A stretch of DNA of 64,000 nt from JAEWSN01 sp942493335 (GTDB lineage Bacteria > Bacillota > Clostridia > DSM-8532). The position numbers were made by a program, and so were the translations under genes. This document shows positions 25,454 through 33,302 of this stretch, piece after piece. The stretch lies in assembly GCA_942493335.1 (NCBI GenBank), contig OW818693.1:186001-250000 (forward strand), in the 5' to 3' direction. Below the pieces are notes generated by a model. It made no database searches and was not told where the DNA came from. It worked only from the letters and a program-made list of their open reading frames with translations. Each line of letters starts with the position of its first letter. Within the stretch, counting starts at the first letter, position 1.

Positions 25454-26485
25454 TCAGTCCGCCAGGGTGATGACCCGCAGGCCGAAGTCCGCGGTCGGAT
25501 CATAGGTCACTTCACCGGTTCCGATGTTGAGGTCCTTGAGGAATCTTCCCTCAAACCAGAAGGAAGTCGTATAGGTGTTCTTGTGCACCGATTCCAGGAA
25601 GAAGCCCACAAATCCGATGATCTTCACGTTCGTGTTTTCACTGGTTGTGCGGGGCATCAGCGTGGAGACGACCGGGATGAGCATGACGCGGGCATCCCCG
25701 ATCTTCGCTTTTGTATAATCGGTGTTGGAATCCGCAGTGACCCTCGAAGCAAAGGTGTTGACAGATTCCTTGCCGCCGCTGGACGGCGCGTAGTACAGCA
25801 TGTTCTGGTTCACCTTGAAGGTTTCCTTGTATCCTTCCCGCAGATATTTCAAGTAATCCTGAAACTCGACGGACGGATTGGACCCGGCCTTGATCTTCAC
25901 GTTCATGTAGTCGAAATGATATGGATAGGGCTTGCTGACCGGATAAGTCGGATATTTGTTTTTATAGTCGGTGGGATAGGCATATCCGCCCGGATAGGGG
26001 CCGGCGCCATACATGCGCATCACAAAGACGTGGTCGTAATCGAAGGAGGCGGGTTTCGGAATGACAAAGGGCACAATCCACGGTACACTTGCGGCAACAC
26101 CGATTTTCGCCGTGGCATCGGCGTTGATGTCGACGGAGTAGATGCTGAGTACCTTCGCAAAGAAAGTGGAGACCTTGCGGCTGATGTCGACATGGATGGA
26201 TCGCTTGTCCGCCGCCACCGCCACAGTGACAACATCCCCTGTTTCCCCGTTGTCCAGCGCGTATTGTCTTGCCGTCGTCTCGGCAGCGGCCACATTTTCC
26301 GGAAGGGACTGCGCGCCGGCGAGGACCGCCGAATCGGCCGCGTTCTGGAGTGAACTCTTCTGAAACGCTGCAAAGCCCACGTCTATGCTGATGGCACAGA
26401 AACCGAGCAGGACGGTCAGCATCAGGATGAACAGGATCATCGACTGCCCGTTCTCCGATGGATGGCGCATTTTGCTGTTTGTCAT
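25454..26485 (-). CDS. TadG-like pilus assembly protein (Tad domain)
   Basis: A 343-residue protein. A single N-terminal membrane segment (ILFILMLTVLLGFCAISIDVG, roughly residues 15-35) is followed by FQKSSLQNAADSAVLAGAQSLP, the typical start of the putative Flp pilus assembly Tad domain. The rest would be exported, with many Tyr and Pro residues around 160-200. AAGGAG lies 7 nt before ATG 26485; a longer start to 26587 lacks a ribosome-binding site. It is a single gene, 34 kb away from the Tad ATPase/membrane genes at 60-64 kb. It probably contributes a minor pilin or anchor to the same Tad apparatus. Confidence 0.75.
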   Translation of the reverse strand: MTNSKMRHPSENGQSMILFILMLTVLLGFCAISIDVGFAAFQKSSLQNAADSAVLAGAQSLPENVAAAETTARQYALDNGETGDVVTVAVAADKRSIHVDISRKVSTFFAKVLSIYSVDINADATAKIGVAASVPWIVPFVIPKPASFDYDHVFVMRMYGAGPYPGGYAYPTDYKNKYPTYPVSKPYPYHFDYMNVKIKAGSNPSVEFQDYLKYLREGYKETFKVNQNMLYYAPSSGGKESVNTFASRVTADSNTDYTKAKIGDARVMLIPVVSTLMPRTTSENTNVKIIGFVGFFLESVHKNTYTTSFWFEGRFLKDLNIGTGEVTYDPTADFGLRVITLAD

Positions 26486-26657
26486 CGGGATTCTCCTTTC
26501 GCGGATCAGGGAAGGTCGCAATCTGCACTGCCATGGTTCGGCGCAATACGATTCTGCCGTTGAATTCCATGCGGATGAAAATTCCATGGAAGATGTTTCC
26601 TGAGTTCAATATACCCCCGTACCGTCCGATTTGACACGCACGCTTGTCCTAACTTCA

Positions 26658-26673
26658 CGGGACCAGGGTCCCG
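26658..26673. promoter_or_regulatory. Palindrome next to the scfA promoter (possible operator)
   Basis: CGGGACC-AG-GGTCCCG, a perfect 7-bp inverted repeat ending 4 bp before the -35 box of the scfA promoter. It could be a binding site for a dimeric regulator, or a terminator for upstream minus-strand transcription; there is no T-run to support the latter. Confidence 0.4.
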
Positions 26674-26677
26674 ACTG

Positions 26678-26708
26678 TTGACACATTCCACGAATCGAAT
26701 GGTATAAT
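26678..26708 (+). promoter_or_regulatory. Promoter of scfA
   Basis: TTGACA (26678-26683) and TATAAT (26703-26708) are both consensus, with a long 19-nt spacer and a TGG extension before the -10. Transcription would start near 26715 and include the palindromic repeat at 26722-26816 in the scfA leader. Confidence 0.65.
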
Positions 26709-26721
26709 GATAGTTATGACA

Positions 26722-26816
26722 CGGCAATTGAATGGAATCGCTTTCGAATGGCGAGTGGTGATTGTGTCAATTGCCGGAGTCCCACCCTATGCTCCATGTT
26801 TATTTCCGATTCTATA
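26722..26816 (-). repeat. Palindromic intergenic repeat, long form, copy 3
   Basis: Read on the minus strand it starts TATAGAATCGG, has the AACATGGAGCATAGGGTGGG core, then a 10-bp stem: CGGCAATTGA (plus 26722-26731) with TCAATTGCCG (26767-26776). The loop holds a second stem TCGC/GCGA (26738-26741 with 26751-26754) closing over TTTCGAATG. It lies in the untranslated leader of scfA, in the opposite orientation to that gene. Short-form copies at 7825-7953 lack the loop segment between two CAAT words. Confidence 0.85.
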
Positions 26817-26839
26817 CCACGGAAAAGGGAGGTTTGAGT

Positions 26840-26977
26840 ATGAAACACATCAAAACAATCGGCGGTTCCACGCTGAACAAGGATCTGAAGAAGGCGGGCT
26901 GCGGCGAATGCCAGACTTCCTGCCAGTCGGCGTGCAAAACATCCTGCACTGTTGCGAATCAGAAGTGCGAGCGATAA
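26840..26977 (+). CDS. scfA: SCIFF precursor peptide (six cysteines in forty-five residues)
   Basis: A 45-residue peptide with exactly six Cys (21, 24, 28, 32, 36, 43), the defining layout of the SCIFF ribosomal peptide family of Clostridia. The leader part is MKHIKTIGG..., the Cys-rich core follows residue 20. Thr37 lies five residues after Cys32, the pair reported to be crosslinked in the Clostridium thermocellum homologue, as I recall. GGGAGG lies about 9 nt before the ATG. It is followed by a terminator and then the radical SAM maturase gene. The mature product's role is not established. Confidence 0.95.
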   Translation: MKHIKTIGGSTLNKDLKKAGCGECQTSCQSACKTSCTVANQKCER

Positions 26978-27006
26978 TCGACACGAACAGGTTGGGCAAA
27001 CGGATG

Positions 27007-27031
27007 GGGGCTTAGCGATAAGCCCCTTTTT
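27007..27031 (+). terminator. Terminator between scfA and scfB
   Basis: GGGGCTTA (27007-27014), loop GCGA, TAAGCCCC (27019-27026), then TTTTT (27027-27031). It sits 30 bp after the peptide gene and would make scfA mRNA much more abundant than the scfA-scfB read-through, as expected for a precursor and its enzyme. Confidence 0.85.
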
Positions 27032-27109
27032 CATGTTCTGAATGCAGCCGGAAGGCGGCTCGGGCGAAAATCCGGCCAGGAGCGTCCCAGTGGATCAATG
27101 GAGGACAGA

Positions 27110-28480
27110 ATGGTTCATTCATTTCAAATCGACGGCACCTTCATGGTGATCGACGTAAACAGCGGCGCAGTCCATGTTTTGGACGAAACCGCCTACAAAG
27201 TGCTGCAGTGCATGGACGATGCTGGCGAAATATCGGACAGCGCCGGTCTTGAAGTCCTGAGGGGGTGCCTTCCCGCCGGAGCGGTCGATGAGGCGCTGGC
27301 GGAACTCTCCGAACTGCGCGGACAGGACCTTTTGTTCACGGAAGATCCCTATCGGGAGATGCTCCCGTTCTGGAACAAGTCCACCGTGGTGAAGGCGCTC
27401 TGCCTGCACATCGCGCACGACTGCAACCTCCGCTGTGCCTATTGCTTTGCCGGAACCGGCGAATACAAGGGCGCGCGTTCGATGATGACGCCGGAAGTGG
27501 GACGGAAGGCCATCGATTTCCTCATTGAACAGTCCGGCAACCGTCGGAACCTCGAGGTCGATTTCTTCGGCGGTGAACCGCTCATGAACTTCCAGACCGT
27601 AAAGGATATCGTTGCTTACGCGCGGGAACGGGAGGCGGCTTCCGGGAAGAATTTCCGGTTCACCCTCACGACGAACGCGGTGCTGCTGGATGATGACAAG
27701 ATGAAGTGGGCGGACGAAACCATGCACAACATCGTGCTCTCCATCGACGGCCGCCCGGAAGTCAACGACGCCGTACGCAAGCGTGTGGACGGCAGCGGCA
27801 GTTATGACCGCATCCTCCCCAACATCCGGAAGATGGCGGAACTGCGCAAGGACAAGAGTTACTATGTGCGCGGAACCTTCACCAGGAAAAATATGGATTT
27901 CACGGATGACGTGCTGCACCTGGCCCGCGAAGGCTTCGACCAGATCTCCGTGGAACCTGTCGTGGCGAACAAGGATTCGGGTCTGGACATCCGCGAGGAG
28001 GATCTCGACCGGGTCCGTTCCGAATACGAACGTCTTGCGAAGGCATATGTGGCGGAACGGAAGAACGGAAAATGGTTCAACTTCTTCCATTTCATGATCG
28101 ATCTCGAAGGCGGGCCCTGTGTCGCGAAACGGCTGCGCGGCTGCGGATCCGGCACGGAATACATGGCCGTGACACCGGAAGGCGACCTGTATCCCTGCCA
28201 TCAGTTCGTAGGTCAGCCCGATTTCATGCTGGGATCCGTGTTTGACGGCCTGAAGGCTGAATCCGCGCGGGACCTGTTCGTCGACACGACCGTATACAAC
28301 AAGCCGGACTGCGATGTCTGCTGGGCGAAGTTCTATTGCAGCGGCGGTTGCGCGGCGAACGCCTGGCAGTTCAACAAGGATATCCGGAAGCCGTACGCCA
28401 TCGGCTGTGAACTGGAAAAGAAGCGTGTGGAATGCGCCCTTTGGGTCAAGGCACAGGAAATGGGGGAGGAAGAGGCATGA
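27110..28480 (+). CDS. scfB: SCIFF radical SAM maturase
   Basis: A 456-residue radical SAM/SPASM enzyme that forms Cys-to-Thr thioether bonds in the SCIFF peptide. N-terminal ~90 residues are a peptide-binding region (VHSFQIDGTFMVIDVNSGAV). Radical SAM cluster Cys105, 109, 112 (CNLRCAYC). C-terminal SPASM-type Cys cluster near residues 345-425 (CGSG, YPCH, CDVCW, YCSGGC) for auxiliary iron-sulfur clusters. Start 27110 has GGAGG 5 nt upstream; an ATG at 27098 is less likely. It overlaps the next gene by 4 bp. Confidence 0.95.
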   Translation: MVHSFQIDGTFMVIDVNSGAVHVLDETAYKVLQCMDDAGEISDSAGLEVLRGCLPAGAVDEALAELSELRGQDLLFTEDPYREMLPFWNKSTVVKALCLHIAHDCNLRCAYCFAGTGEYKGARSMMTPEVGRKAIDFLIEQSGNRRNLEVDFFGGEPLMNFQTVKDIVAYAREREAASGKNFRFTLTTNAVLLDDDKMKWADETMHNIVLSIDGRPEVNDAVRKRVDGSGSYDRILPNIRKMAELRKDKSYYVRGTFTRKNMDFTDDVLHLAREGFDQISVEPVVANKDSGLDIREEDLDRVRSEYERLAKAYVAERKNGKWFNFFHFMIDLEGGPCVAKRLRGCGSGTEYMAVTPEGDLYPCHQFVGQPDFMLGSVFDGLKAESARDLFVDTTVYNKPDCDVCWAKFYCSGGCAANAWQFNKDIRKPYAIGCELEKKRVECALWVKAQEMGEEEA

Positions 28481-28995
28481 TCCGACGATTTCTGGAACAT
28501 GCGCCCGTTGTGGCGGAAAACGCCTATGTGGCGGATAGTGCGCAGGTCATCGGCCGCGTGACCCTGGAAGCCGGCGCAAGCATCTGGGATTGCGCCGTAT
28601 TGCGCGGGGATATCGCGGACATCGTCATCGGGGAGAACAGCAACATCCAGGATGGGTCCGTTGTTCATGTCAGCCATGAGATGCCCGTGACCGTCGGAAG
28701 GAATGTGACCGTCGGGCATCGGGTCGTGCTGCACAGCTGCACCATCGGTGACAATTCCCTGATCGGCATGGGGGCGGTTTTGCTCGATGGCGTGAAGATC
28801 GGGCGAAATTGTCTGATTGGCGCAGGCGCACTGGTTACGCCCAACACGGAAATTCCGGACGGCATGATGGCCCTCGGCAGTCCGGCCAAGGTCGTAAAGC
28901 CCTTGCCGGAGAAGACGATCGACGCCAATCTGGAGAATGCCGCAGAATATGTGCGTCTCGGAGAACTGTTCCGGCAGGAATCGGCGAAGGGCTGA
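28477..28995 (+). CDS. Gamma-class carbonic anhydrase-like hexapeptide protein
   Basis: A 172-residue left-handed beta-helix protein of the YrdA/PaaY/CamH type. Imperfect hexapeptide repeats run through residues 10-130. Zinc-binding His candidates are H64 (VVHVS), H81 and H86 (VGHRVVLH). The family includes carbonic anhydrases and proteins of unknown role, so catalysis is likely but not certain. The start overlaps the scfB stop by 4 bp (ATGA), with GGAGGAAGAGG upstream, so it is made in step with the maturase. A functional link to SCIFF is not known to me. Confidence 0.82.
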   Translation: MIRRFLEHAPVVAENAYVADSAQVIGRVTLEAGASIWDCAVLRGDIADIVIGENSNIQDGSVVHVSHEMPVTVGRNVTVGHRVVLHSCTIGDNSLIGMGAVLLDGVKIGRNCLIGAGALVTPNTEIPDGMMALGSPAKVVKPLPEKTIDANLENAAEYVRLGELFRQESAKG

Positions 28996-29097
28996 TGCAA
29001 GGCGCATCTTGCCTTTCAGAGGCTTCTGGCGGGCATGACGGGAGGGAACCCCGAATCCGTCAAGATATGAACAAATCGTGAACGATCGCTTTTCCGC

Positions 29098-29126
29098 TTG
29101 TCCTTCCATATCCAAAGTTTTATAAT
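29098..29126 (+). promoter_or_regulatory. Promoter of secD-secF
   Basis: TTGTCC (29098-29103), 17-nt spacer, TATAAT (29121-29126). Predicted leader about 33 nt before ATG 29166. Confidence 0.6.
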
Positions 29127-29165
29127 ACAGCAGTGACTGTTCCATACAGAAGGAGGAGACCCCCA

Positions 29166-30497
29166 ATGAACGACAAGAAGACCTGGAGACTCTTTCTGGT
29201 GCTTGCCCTGATCGCCGTGCTGACCATCGTCGCCTTTACCGGTGTCGGTTCCGCAGACAAGCGCATCATCAAAGGCGCACCGGACGTCCGCACCGGTATC
29301 GACATCCGGGGCGGAATCAACGCCATCATGGTTCCTTCCTACCCTGAAGGCACCACCCCGAAAGACGTCACCGCTGACCTGAACACGGCCAGGGCCATCC
29401 TGGAAGCGCGTCTTGACAGCAAGGGGGTCTACGACAAGAACATCACCATTGATACCACCAACCAGCGCATCATTCTTGACATTCCGTGGGCACAGAATGA
29501 GACGAATTATGATCCGCAAGCAGCGCTTCGCGAGCTGGGAAGCACCGCGAAGCTGACTTTCCAGGCCGTGGATGAATCGAAATTGGATGACAAGGGTGAT
29601 CCGCTGCCTACTTATGATGGCACCGAAGCAACTGCCGCCAATCTGATCATGGATGGTACGGAGGTGGCGGAAGCCACCAGCGGCATGGATCCTGAAACGA
29701 ACAAGCAGGCTGTTTTTCTGACGCTGACCAAGTCAGGCCAGGCGAAATTCGCCGAGGCAACCGGCCGTTTGATCAACCAACGCATCGCCATCTTCATGGA
29801 TGACAAGAATATCTCCGCACCGGTCGTCAACGAGCGCATCGACAGCGACTCCTGCCGGATCAGCGGAACCTTCACCATGGAAGAGGCCAAGAATCTGGCG
29901 GACATGATCCGTTCCGGCGCACTGCCCTGCAAGCTGGAAACCGTTTCGGTCAATGCCGTCAGCGCGACGCTCGGCAAGGGCGCCCTCGATGTCACGCTTC
30001 TTGCGGGACTTGTCGCCTATCTCTTCGTCGTATTGTTCATGATTCTCATGTACCGCCTGCCTGGCCTCGTCGCAGGCATCTGTGTGACCGGCATGGCCGC
30101 CGCCCAGGTCCTGCTCCTGGCCAATCTCGGCATTTCCCTCACGTTGCCCGGCATCGCAGGTATCATCCTGTCCATCGGCATGGGCGTGGATGCGAACATC
30201 GTCATCACGGAGCGAATCAGGGAAGAACTGGCAGCGGGCAAAACCTTCCGCTCAGCCATCGACGCCGGATTCCACCGTGCCTTCGCGGCCGTGTTCGATT
30301 CCAACATCACCACGGTCATCTCGGGCGTTGTCCTCATCCTGCTTGGCACAGGCGCCATCAAGGGCTTCGGCATGACGCTGACGCTCGGCGTGGTGGTCAG
30401 CTTCCTCTCATCCGTCACTGCGACACGTCTGATTCTTCAAGGCGTGGTCGGATACGAGTTCGCCCGCAAAAAATGGCTGTACCGAGTGAAGGCATAA
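29166..30497 (+). CDS. secD: Protein translocase subunit SecD
   Basis: A 443-residue inner-membrane subunit that uses the proton or sodium gradient to help pull secreted proteins out of the SecYEG channel. One N-terminal membrane segment, the GIDIRGG motif (near residue 50), a large extracytoplasmic P1 domain, then five membrane segments with the conserved GMGVDANIVITERIREE region. Start ATG 29166 has AGGAGGAG upstream. It is separate from secF (15-bp gap), not fused as in Bacillus. Confidence 0.94.
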   Translation: MNDKKTWRLFLVLALIAVLTIVAFTGVGSADKRIIKGAPDVRTGIDIRGGINAIMVPSYPEGTTPKDVTADLNTARAILEARLDSKGVYDKNITIDTTNQRIILDIPWAQNETNYDPQAALRELGSTAKLTFQAVDESKLDDKGDPLPTYDGTEATAANLIMDGTEVAEATSGMDPETNKQAVFLTLTKSGQAKFAEATGRLINQRIAIFMDDKNISAPVVNERIDSDSCRISGTFTMEEAKNLADMIRSGALPCKLETVSVNAVSATLGKGALDVTLLAGLVAYLFVVLFMILMYRLPGLVAGICVTGMAAAQVLLLANLGISLTLPGIAGIILSIGMGVDANIVITERIREELAAGKTFRSAIDAGFHRAFAAVFDSNITTVISGVVLILLGTGAIKGFGMTLTLGVVVSFLSSVTATRLILQGVVGYEFARKKWLYRVKA

Positions 30498-30512
30498 CCG
30501 GAGGAGAAATCG

Positions 30513-31469
30513 ATGAAGCAGTTTGATATTCTCAAATATAGAAAATATGGCTTTCTGTTCAGCACCGTGCTGATCGTGAGCATGATGATCGTATTTTTCA
30601 TCCAGGGCGTGAAGCTCGACATCTCCTTCCAGGGTGGTACACGCATGACCCTGGAGACCACCGCCTCCGTCAATGCGGAAGAAGCGGCAAACCTCGCAAA
30701 AAGCGTCACCGGCCGTGAAATCAACGGAAGCATCACGAAGAACTACAGCGCCGATGCGCAGGACAACCAGATTGAGTTGCTCCGGCTCGATGTCGCTGGA
30801 AGCGAACCCCTTTCCGAAGAGGAAGTGTCCAAGGTCCGCGAAGCTGTCGCAGCCGAATTCCCCGTGAAACTCGACAGCAGCAAGAATGAAACCATGTCCA
30901 TCGCGCCCAGCATCGGCAAGGAAACCCTGGAGCGCGGTCTGATGGCCATCGTCATCTCCTCGTTGCTGATTCTCCTCTATGTGGGGATCCGCTTCGCCAT
31001 CATGGCTGGTTTTTCCGCAGGCTTCACCGCCGTACTCGCCCTGATCCACGACTCCATTGTCATCTTCGGCATCTATGTCGTTTTCGGCCTGCCGCTCAAT
31101 GACGGATTCATCGCGGCCGTCCTGACCATCATCGGATTCTCCGTCAACGACACCATCATCATGTATGACCGCATCCGCGAGAATACCACGCTGATGAAGA
31201 AGCAACCTCTCTACGACATCATCAACACCAGTGTCAAGCAGACGTTGTCCCGAAGCATCAACACCACCGTAACCGTCCTCGCCTGCCTCACGATCCTCGG
31301 CATTTTCGCAACCGCTTACAACATCGGCTCCCTGAAGGACTTCAGCATCTCCCTTACGGCCGGTATGATCAGCGGTACCTATTCCTCGTTGTTCATCGCG
31401 GTTCCCCTGTACTACATGATCCGTGAGAAGGCAACCCACAAGAACAAGAAGCCGCAATCCGCCCAGTAA
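30513..31469 (+). CDS. secF: Protein translocase subunit SecF
   Basis: A 318-residue partner of SecD. N-terminal membrane segment (residues 13-31), DISFQGGTRM motif, small extracytoplasmic domain, then five membrane segments with GFSVNDTIIMYDRIREN. GGAGG lies upstream of the ATG. It ends the secDF unit; a 12-bp hairpin follows at 31500-31527. Confidence 0.94.
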   Translation: MKQFDILKYRKYGFLFSTVLIVSMMIVFFIQGVKLDISFQGGTRMTLETTASVNAEEAANLAKSVTGREINGSITKNYSADAQDNQIELLRLDVAGSEPLSEEEVSKVREAVAAEFPVKLDSSKNETMSIAPSIGKETLERGLMAIVISSLLILLYVGIRFAIMAGFSAGFTAVLALIHDSIVIFGIYVVFGLPLNDGFIAAVLTIIGFSVNDTIIMYDRIRENTTLMKKQPLYDIINTSVKQTLSRSINTTVTVLACLTILGIFATAYNIGSLKDFSISLTAGMISGTYSSLFIAVPLYYMIREKATHKNKKPQSAQ

Positions 31470-31499
31470 GCTTGCATTTGAACCGATCGACAGCCTTTC

Positions 31500-31527
31500 G
31501 CGGGGAGGGAAGTGATTCCCTCCCCGC
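31500..31527 (+). terminator. Hairpin after secF
   Basis: GCGGGGAGGGAA (31500-31511), loop GTGA, TTCCCTCCCCGC (31516-31527): perfect 12-bp stem. Only mixed sequence follows, with a short T-run at 31543-31547. A second hairpin, CCGGAAG-TCGG-CTTCCGG, lies at 31571-31588. Confidence 0.6.
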
Positions 31528-31614
31528 GTGTGTCTGGAACGGTTTTTGTCCGGACCCAAGCCACACACCTCCGGAAGTCGGCTTCCGGTCCTCAAGCACC
31601 CGTGAACTGCAGGG

Positions 31615-31643
31615 TTGACACGGGATGGCGGCTGTTGTATACT
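31615..31643 (+). promoter_or_regulatory. Strong promoter of the rpmG-secE-nusG-rplKA operon
   Basis: TTGACA (31615-31620), exactly 17-nt spacer, TATACT (31638-31643). Near-consensus, as expected for a ribosomal protein operon. Nine consecutive T (31662-31670) fall about 12 nt into the predicted transcript. Confidence 0.8.
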
Positions 31644-31706
31644 AAATCCTGCCTTGTGCAGTTTTTTTTTATGTTCCTAAATTGATGGAAAGTCAGGGGT
31701 GCAGCG

Positions 31707-31856
31707 ATGAGAACCAGAATCACCTTGTCTTGCAGTGAATGCAAGCAGCGCAACTATGACACGATGAAAAACAAGAAGAATGATCCGGACCGCCTTGAAA
31801 TGAGCAAGTACTGCCGTTTCTGCAAGAAGCACACGCCCCACAAGGAAACCAAATAA
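31707..31856 (+). CDS. rpmG: 50S ribosomal protein L33
   Basis: A 49-residue protein of the zinc-binding (C+) type of L33: Cys9, Cys12, Cys36 and Cys39 make the ribbon (SCSEC, YCRFC). Sequence MRTRITLSCSEC is typical. AGGGGTG lies 5 nt before the ATG. It is the first gene of the operon with secE, nusG, rplK and rplA. Confidence 0.95.
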   Translation: MRTRITLSCSECKQRNYDTMKNKKNDPDRLEMSKYCRFCKKHTPHKETK

Positions 31857-31878
31857 CCAACGATGGGAGTAGCGTTCG

Positions 31879-32094
31879 ATGACTGAGCAGAAAACCGAAA
31901 AGCTGCCGCAACGCGCGGCACGTTTCTTCCGTGAGATTCGCATGGAACTGAAAAAGGTCATCTGGCCCACGAGGGAACAGCTCGTCAACAACACGCTCAT
32001 CGTGTTCGCTGCCTGCCTCCTGATTGGCGCGATCATCTGGATCGCCGATGCCGGCCTCGGTCTCCTCTACAGTACCGTGTTCGGGGGAATCTGA
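31879..32094 (+). CDS. secE: Preprotein translocase subunit SecE
   Basis: A 71-residue single-span membrane protein that clamps SecY. The conserved cytoplasmic helix with ELKKVIWPTREQ is at residues 23-34, followed by one membrane segment (about 40-62). GGGAG upstream of the ATG. It is 22 bp after rpmG in the classic rpmG-secE-nusG order. Confidence 0.95.
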   Translation: MTEQKTEKLPQRAARFFREIRMELKKVIWPTREQLVNNTLIVFAACLLIGAIIWIADAGLGLLYSTVFGGI

Positions 32095-32187
32095 TCGATC
32101 GTTCAGGGGCCCGAGCCGGGTTCCCGGGATGATGTCCGACCCGGACCGCGATGGAAGGAGGGACAGGAGCACTGTCTCCGTTTCAAG

Positions 32188-32706
32188 ATGACAGAAGAGG
32201 CAAAATGGTATGTCGTTCATACCTATTCGGGGTATGAGAACAAGGTGAAGGCCAACCTGGAGAAGATCGTGGAAAACCGTCGCATGCAGGATTACATCGT
32301 TGATGTGGTCGTGCCGATGGAGGAACAGATCGAAATCAAGGACGGCAAGAAGAAGGCGACACTCAAGAAAGTCTTTCCGGGCTATGTGCTCGTGAAGATG
32401 ATCATGTCGGACGATTCCTGGTATGTCGTGCGCAATACGCGCGGTGTCACCGGTTTCGTGGGTCCGGGGTCCAAGCCGGTTCCGCTTTCCGACGATGAAG
32501 TCCGCATGATGGGCGTCGAGCAGTTCGAGACGGTGGTCGACTTTGAGGTCGGCGACAGCGTCCGGGTCATCGAAGGTCCGCTGGATGGTTTCATCGGCAG
32601 TGTCGAGGAGATCAGCCTGGACAAGAAGAAGGTCCGCGTATCCGTTTCCATGTTCGGGCGTGAAACCCCAGTGGAACTGGAATTCACGCAGATCGTCAAG
32701 CTCTGA
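32188..32706 (+). CDS. nusG: Transcription termination/antitermination factor NusG
   Basis: A 172-residue protein with an NGN domain (WYVVHTYSGYENKVK, ... PGYVLVKM) and a C-terminal KOW domain (VGDSVRVIEGPLDGFIG). It binds RNA polymerase and links it to ribosomes or Rho. No good Shine-Dalgarno is next to the ATG: the AGGAGG is about 30 nt upstream, separated by a potential hairpin (GACAG/CTGTC). Confidence 0.95.
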   Translation: MTEEAKWYVVHTYSGYENKVKANLEKIVENRRMQDYIVDVVVPMEEQIEIKDGKKKATLKKVFPGYVLVKMIMSDDSWYVVRNTRGVTGFVGPGSKPVPLSDDEVRMMGVEQFETVVDFEVGDSVRVIEGPLDGFIGSVEEISLDKKKVRVSVSMFGRETPVELEFTQIVKL

Positions 32707-32789
32707 TCCGTTCGGAAGGCCGCACGCGGCTTTCCATCCAAACGGGCGGACATGGCCGGAGGTTTCCGAAGGCCGCAGCATTCGAATAA

Positions 32790-32847
32790 AGACGCATCCG
32801 CGTTTTTAGAAATGCCCGAAAGGGCAGCCGTGGAACTTGTGTTCCAC
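32790..32847 (+). promoter_or_regulatory. Structured leader ahead of rplK (candidate L1 autoregulation site)
   Basis: Two hairpins in the 170-bp gap between nusG and rplK: AGACGC-ATCC-GCGTTT (32790-32805, followed by TT), and GTGGAAC-TTGT-GTTCCAC (32830-32847). In many bacteria protein L1 represses the L11-L1 operon by binding the leader; this is the expected place for such a site. The exact L1 motif was not verified. Confidence 0.4.
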
Positions 32848-32876
32848 AAGGCGAGCATACTGGGAGGTGGACAGAC

Positions 32877-33302
32877 ATGGCAAAAAAAGTTATGGGTTAC
32901 GTGAAGCTTCAGCTGAACGCTGGCAAAGCGACACCCGCTCCACCGGTAGGACCAGCACTCGGCCAACATGGCGTCAACATCATGGGTTTCGTCAAGGAAT
33001 TCAATGAGCGTACCGCCAAGGAAGTCGGATTGGTCATTCCGGTCGTCATCACGATCTACTCGGATCGTTCCTTTACCTTCATCACAAAGACTCCTCCGGC
33101 AGCCATCCTGATCAAAAAGGCCTGCAAAATCGAATCCGGTTCTGCAAAGCCGAACAAGGACAAGGTCGCCAAGATCACCACTGCGGAAGTTCGCCGCATC
33201 GCCGAGCTGAAAATGCCCGACTTGAACGCGGCCACGGTTGAGACTGCGATGAGCATGATCGCCGGTACCGCACGCAGCATGGGTGTCGTCGTCGTTGATT
33301 GA
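32877..33302 (+). CDS. rplK: 50S ribosomal protein L11
   Basis: A 141-residue protein with the N-terminal MAKKVMGYVKLQLNAGKATP and PPVGPALGQHGVNIMGF motifs and a C-terminal rRNA-binding domain (TITTAEVRRIAELKM-like). It binds the GTPase-associated region of 23S rRNA. GGGAGGTGG lies upstream of the ATG. Confidence 0.97.
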   Translation: MAKKVMGYVKLQLNAGKATPAPPVGPALGQHGVNIMGFVKEFNERTAKEVGLVIPVVITIYSDRSFTFITKTPPAAILIKKACKIESGSAKPNKDKVAKITTAEVRRIAELKMPDLNAATVETAMSMIAGTARSMGVVVVD

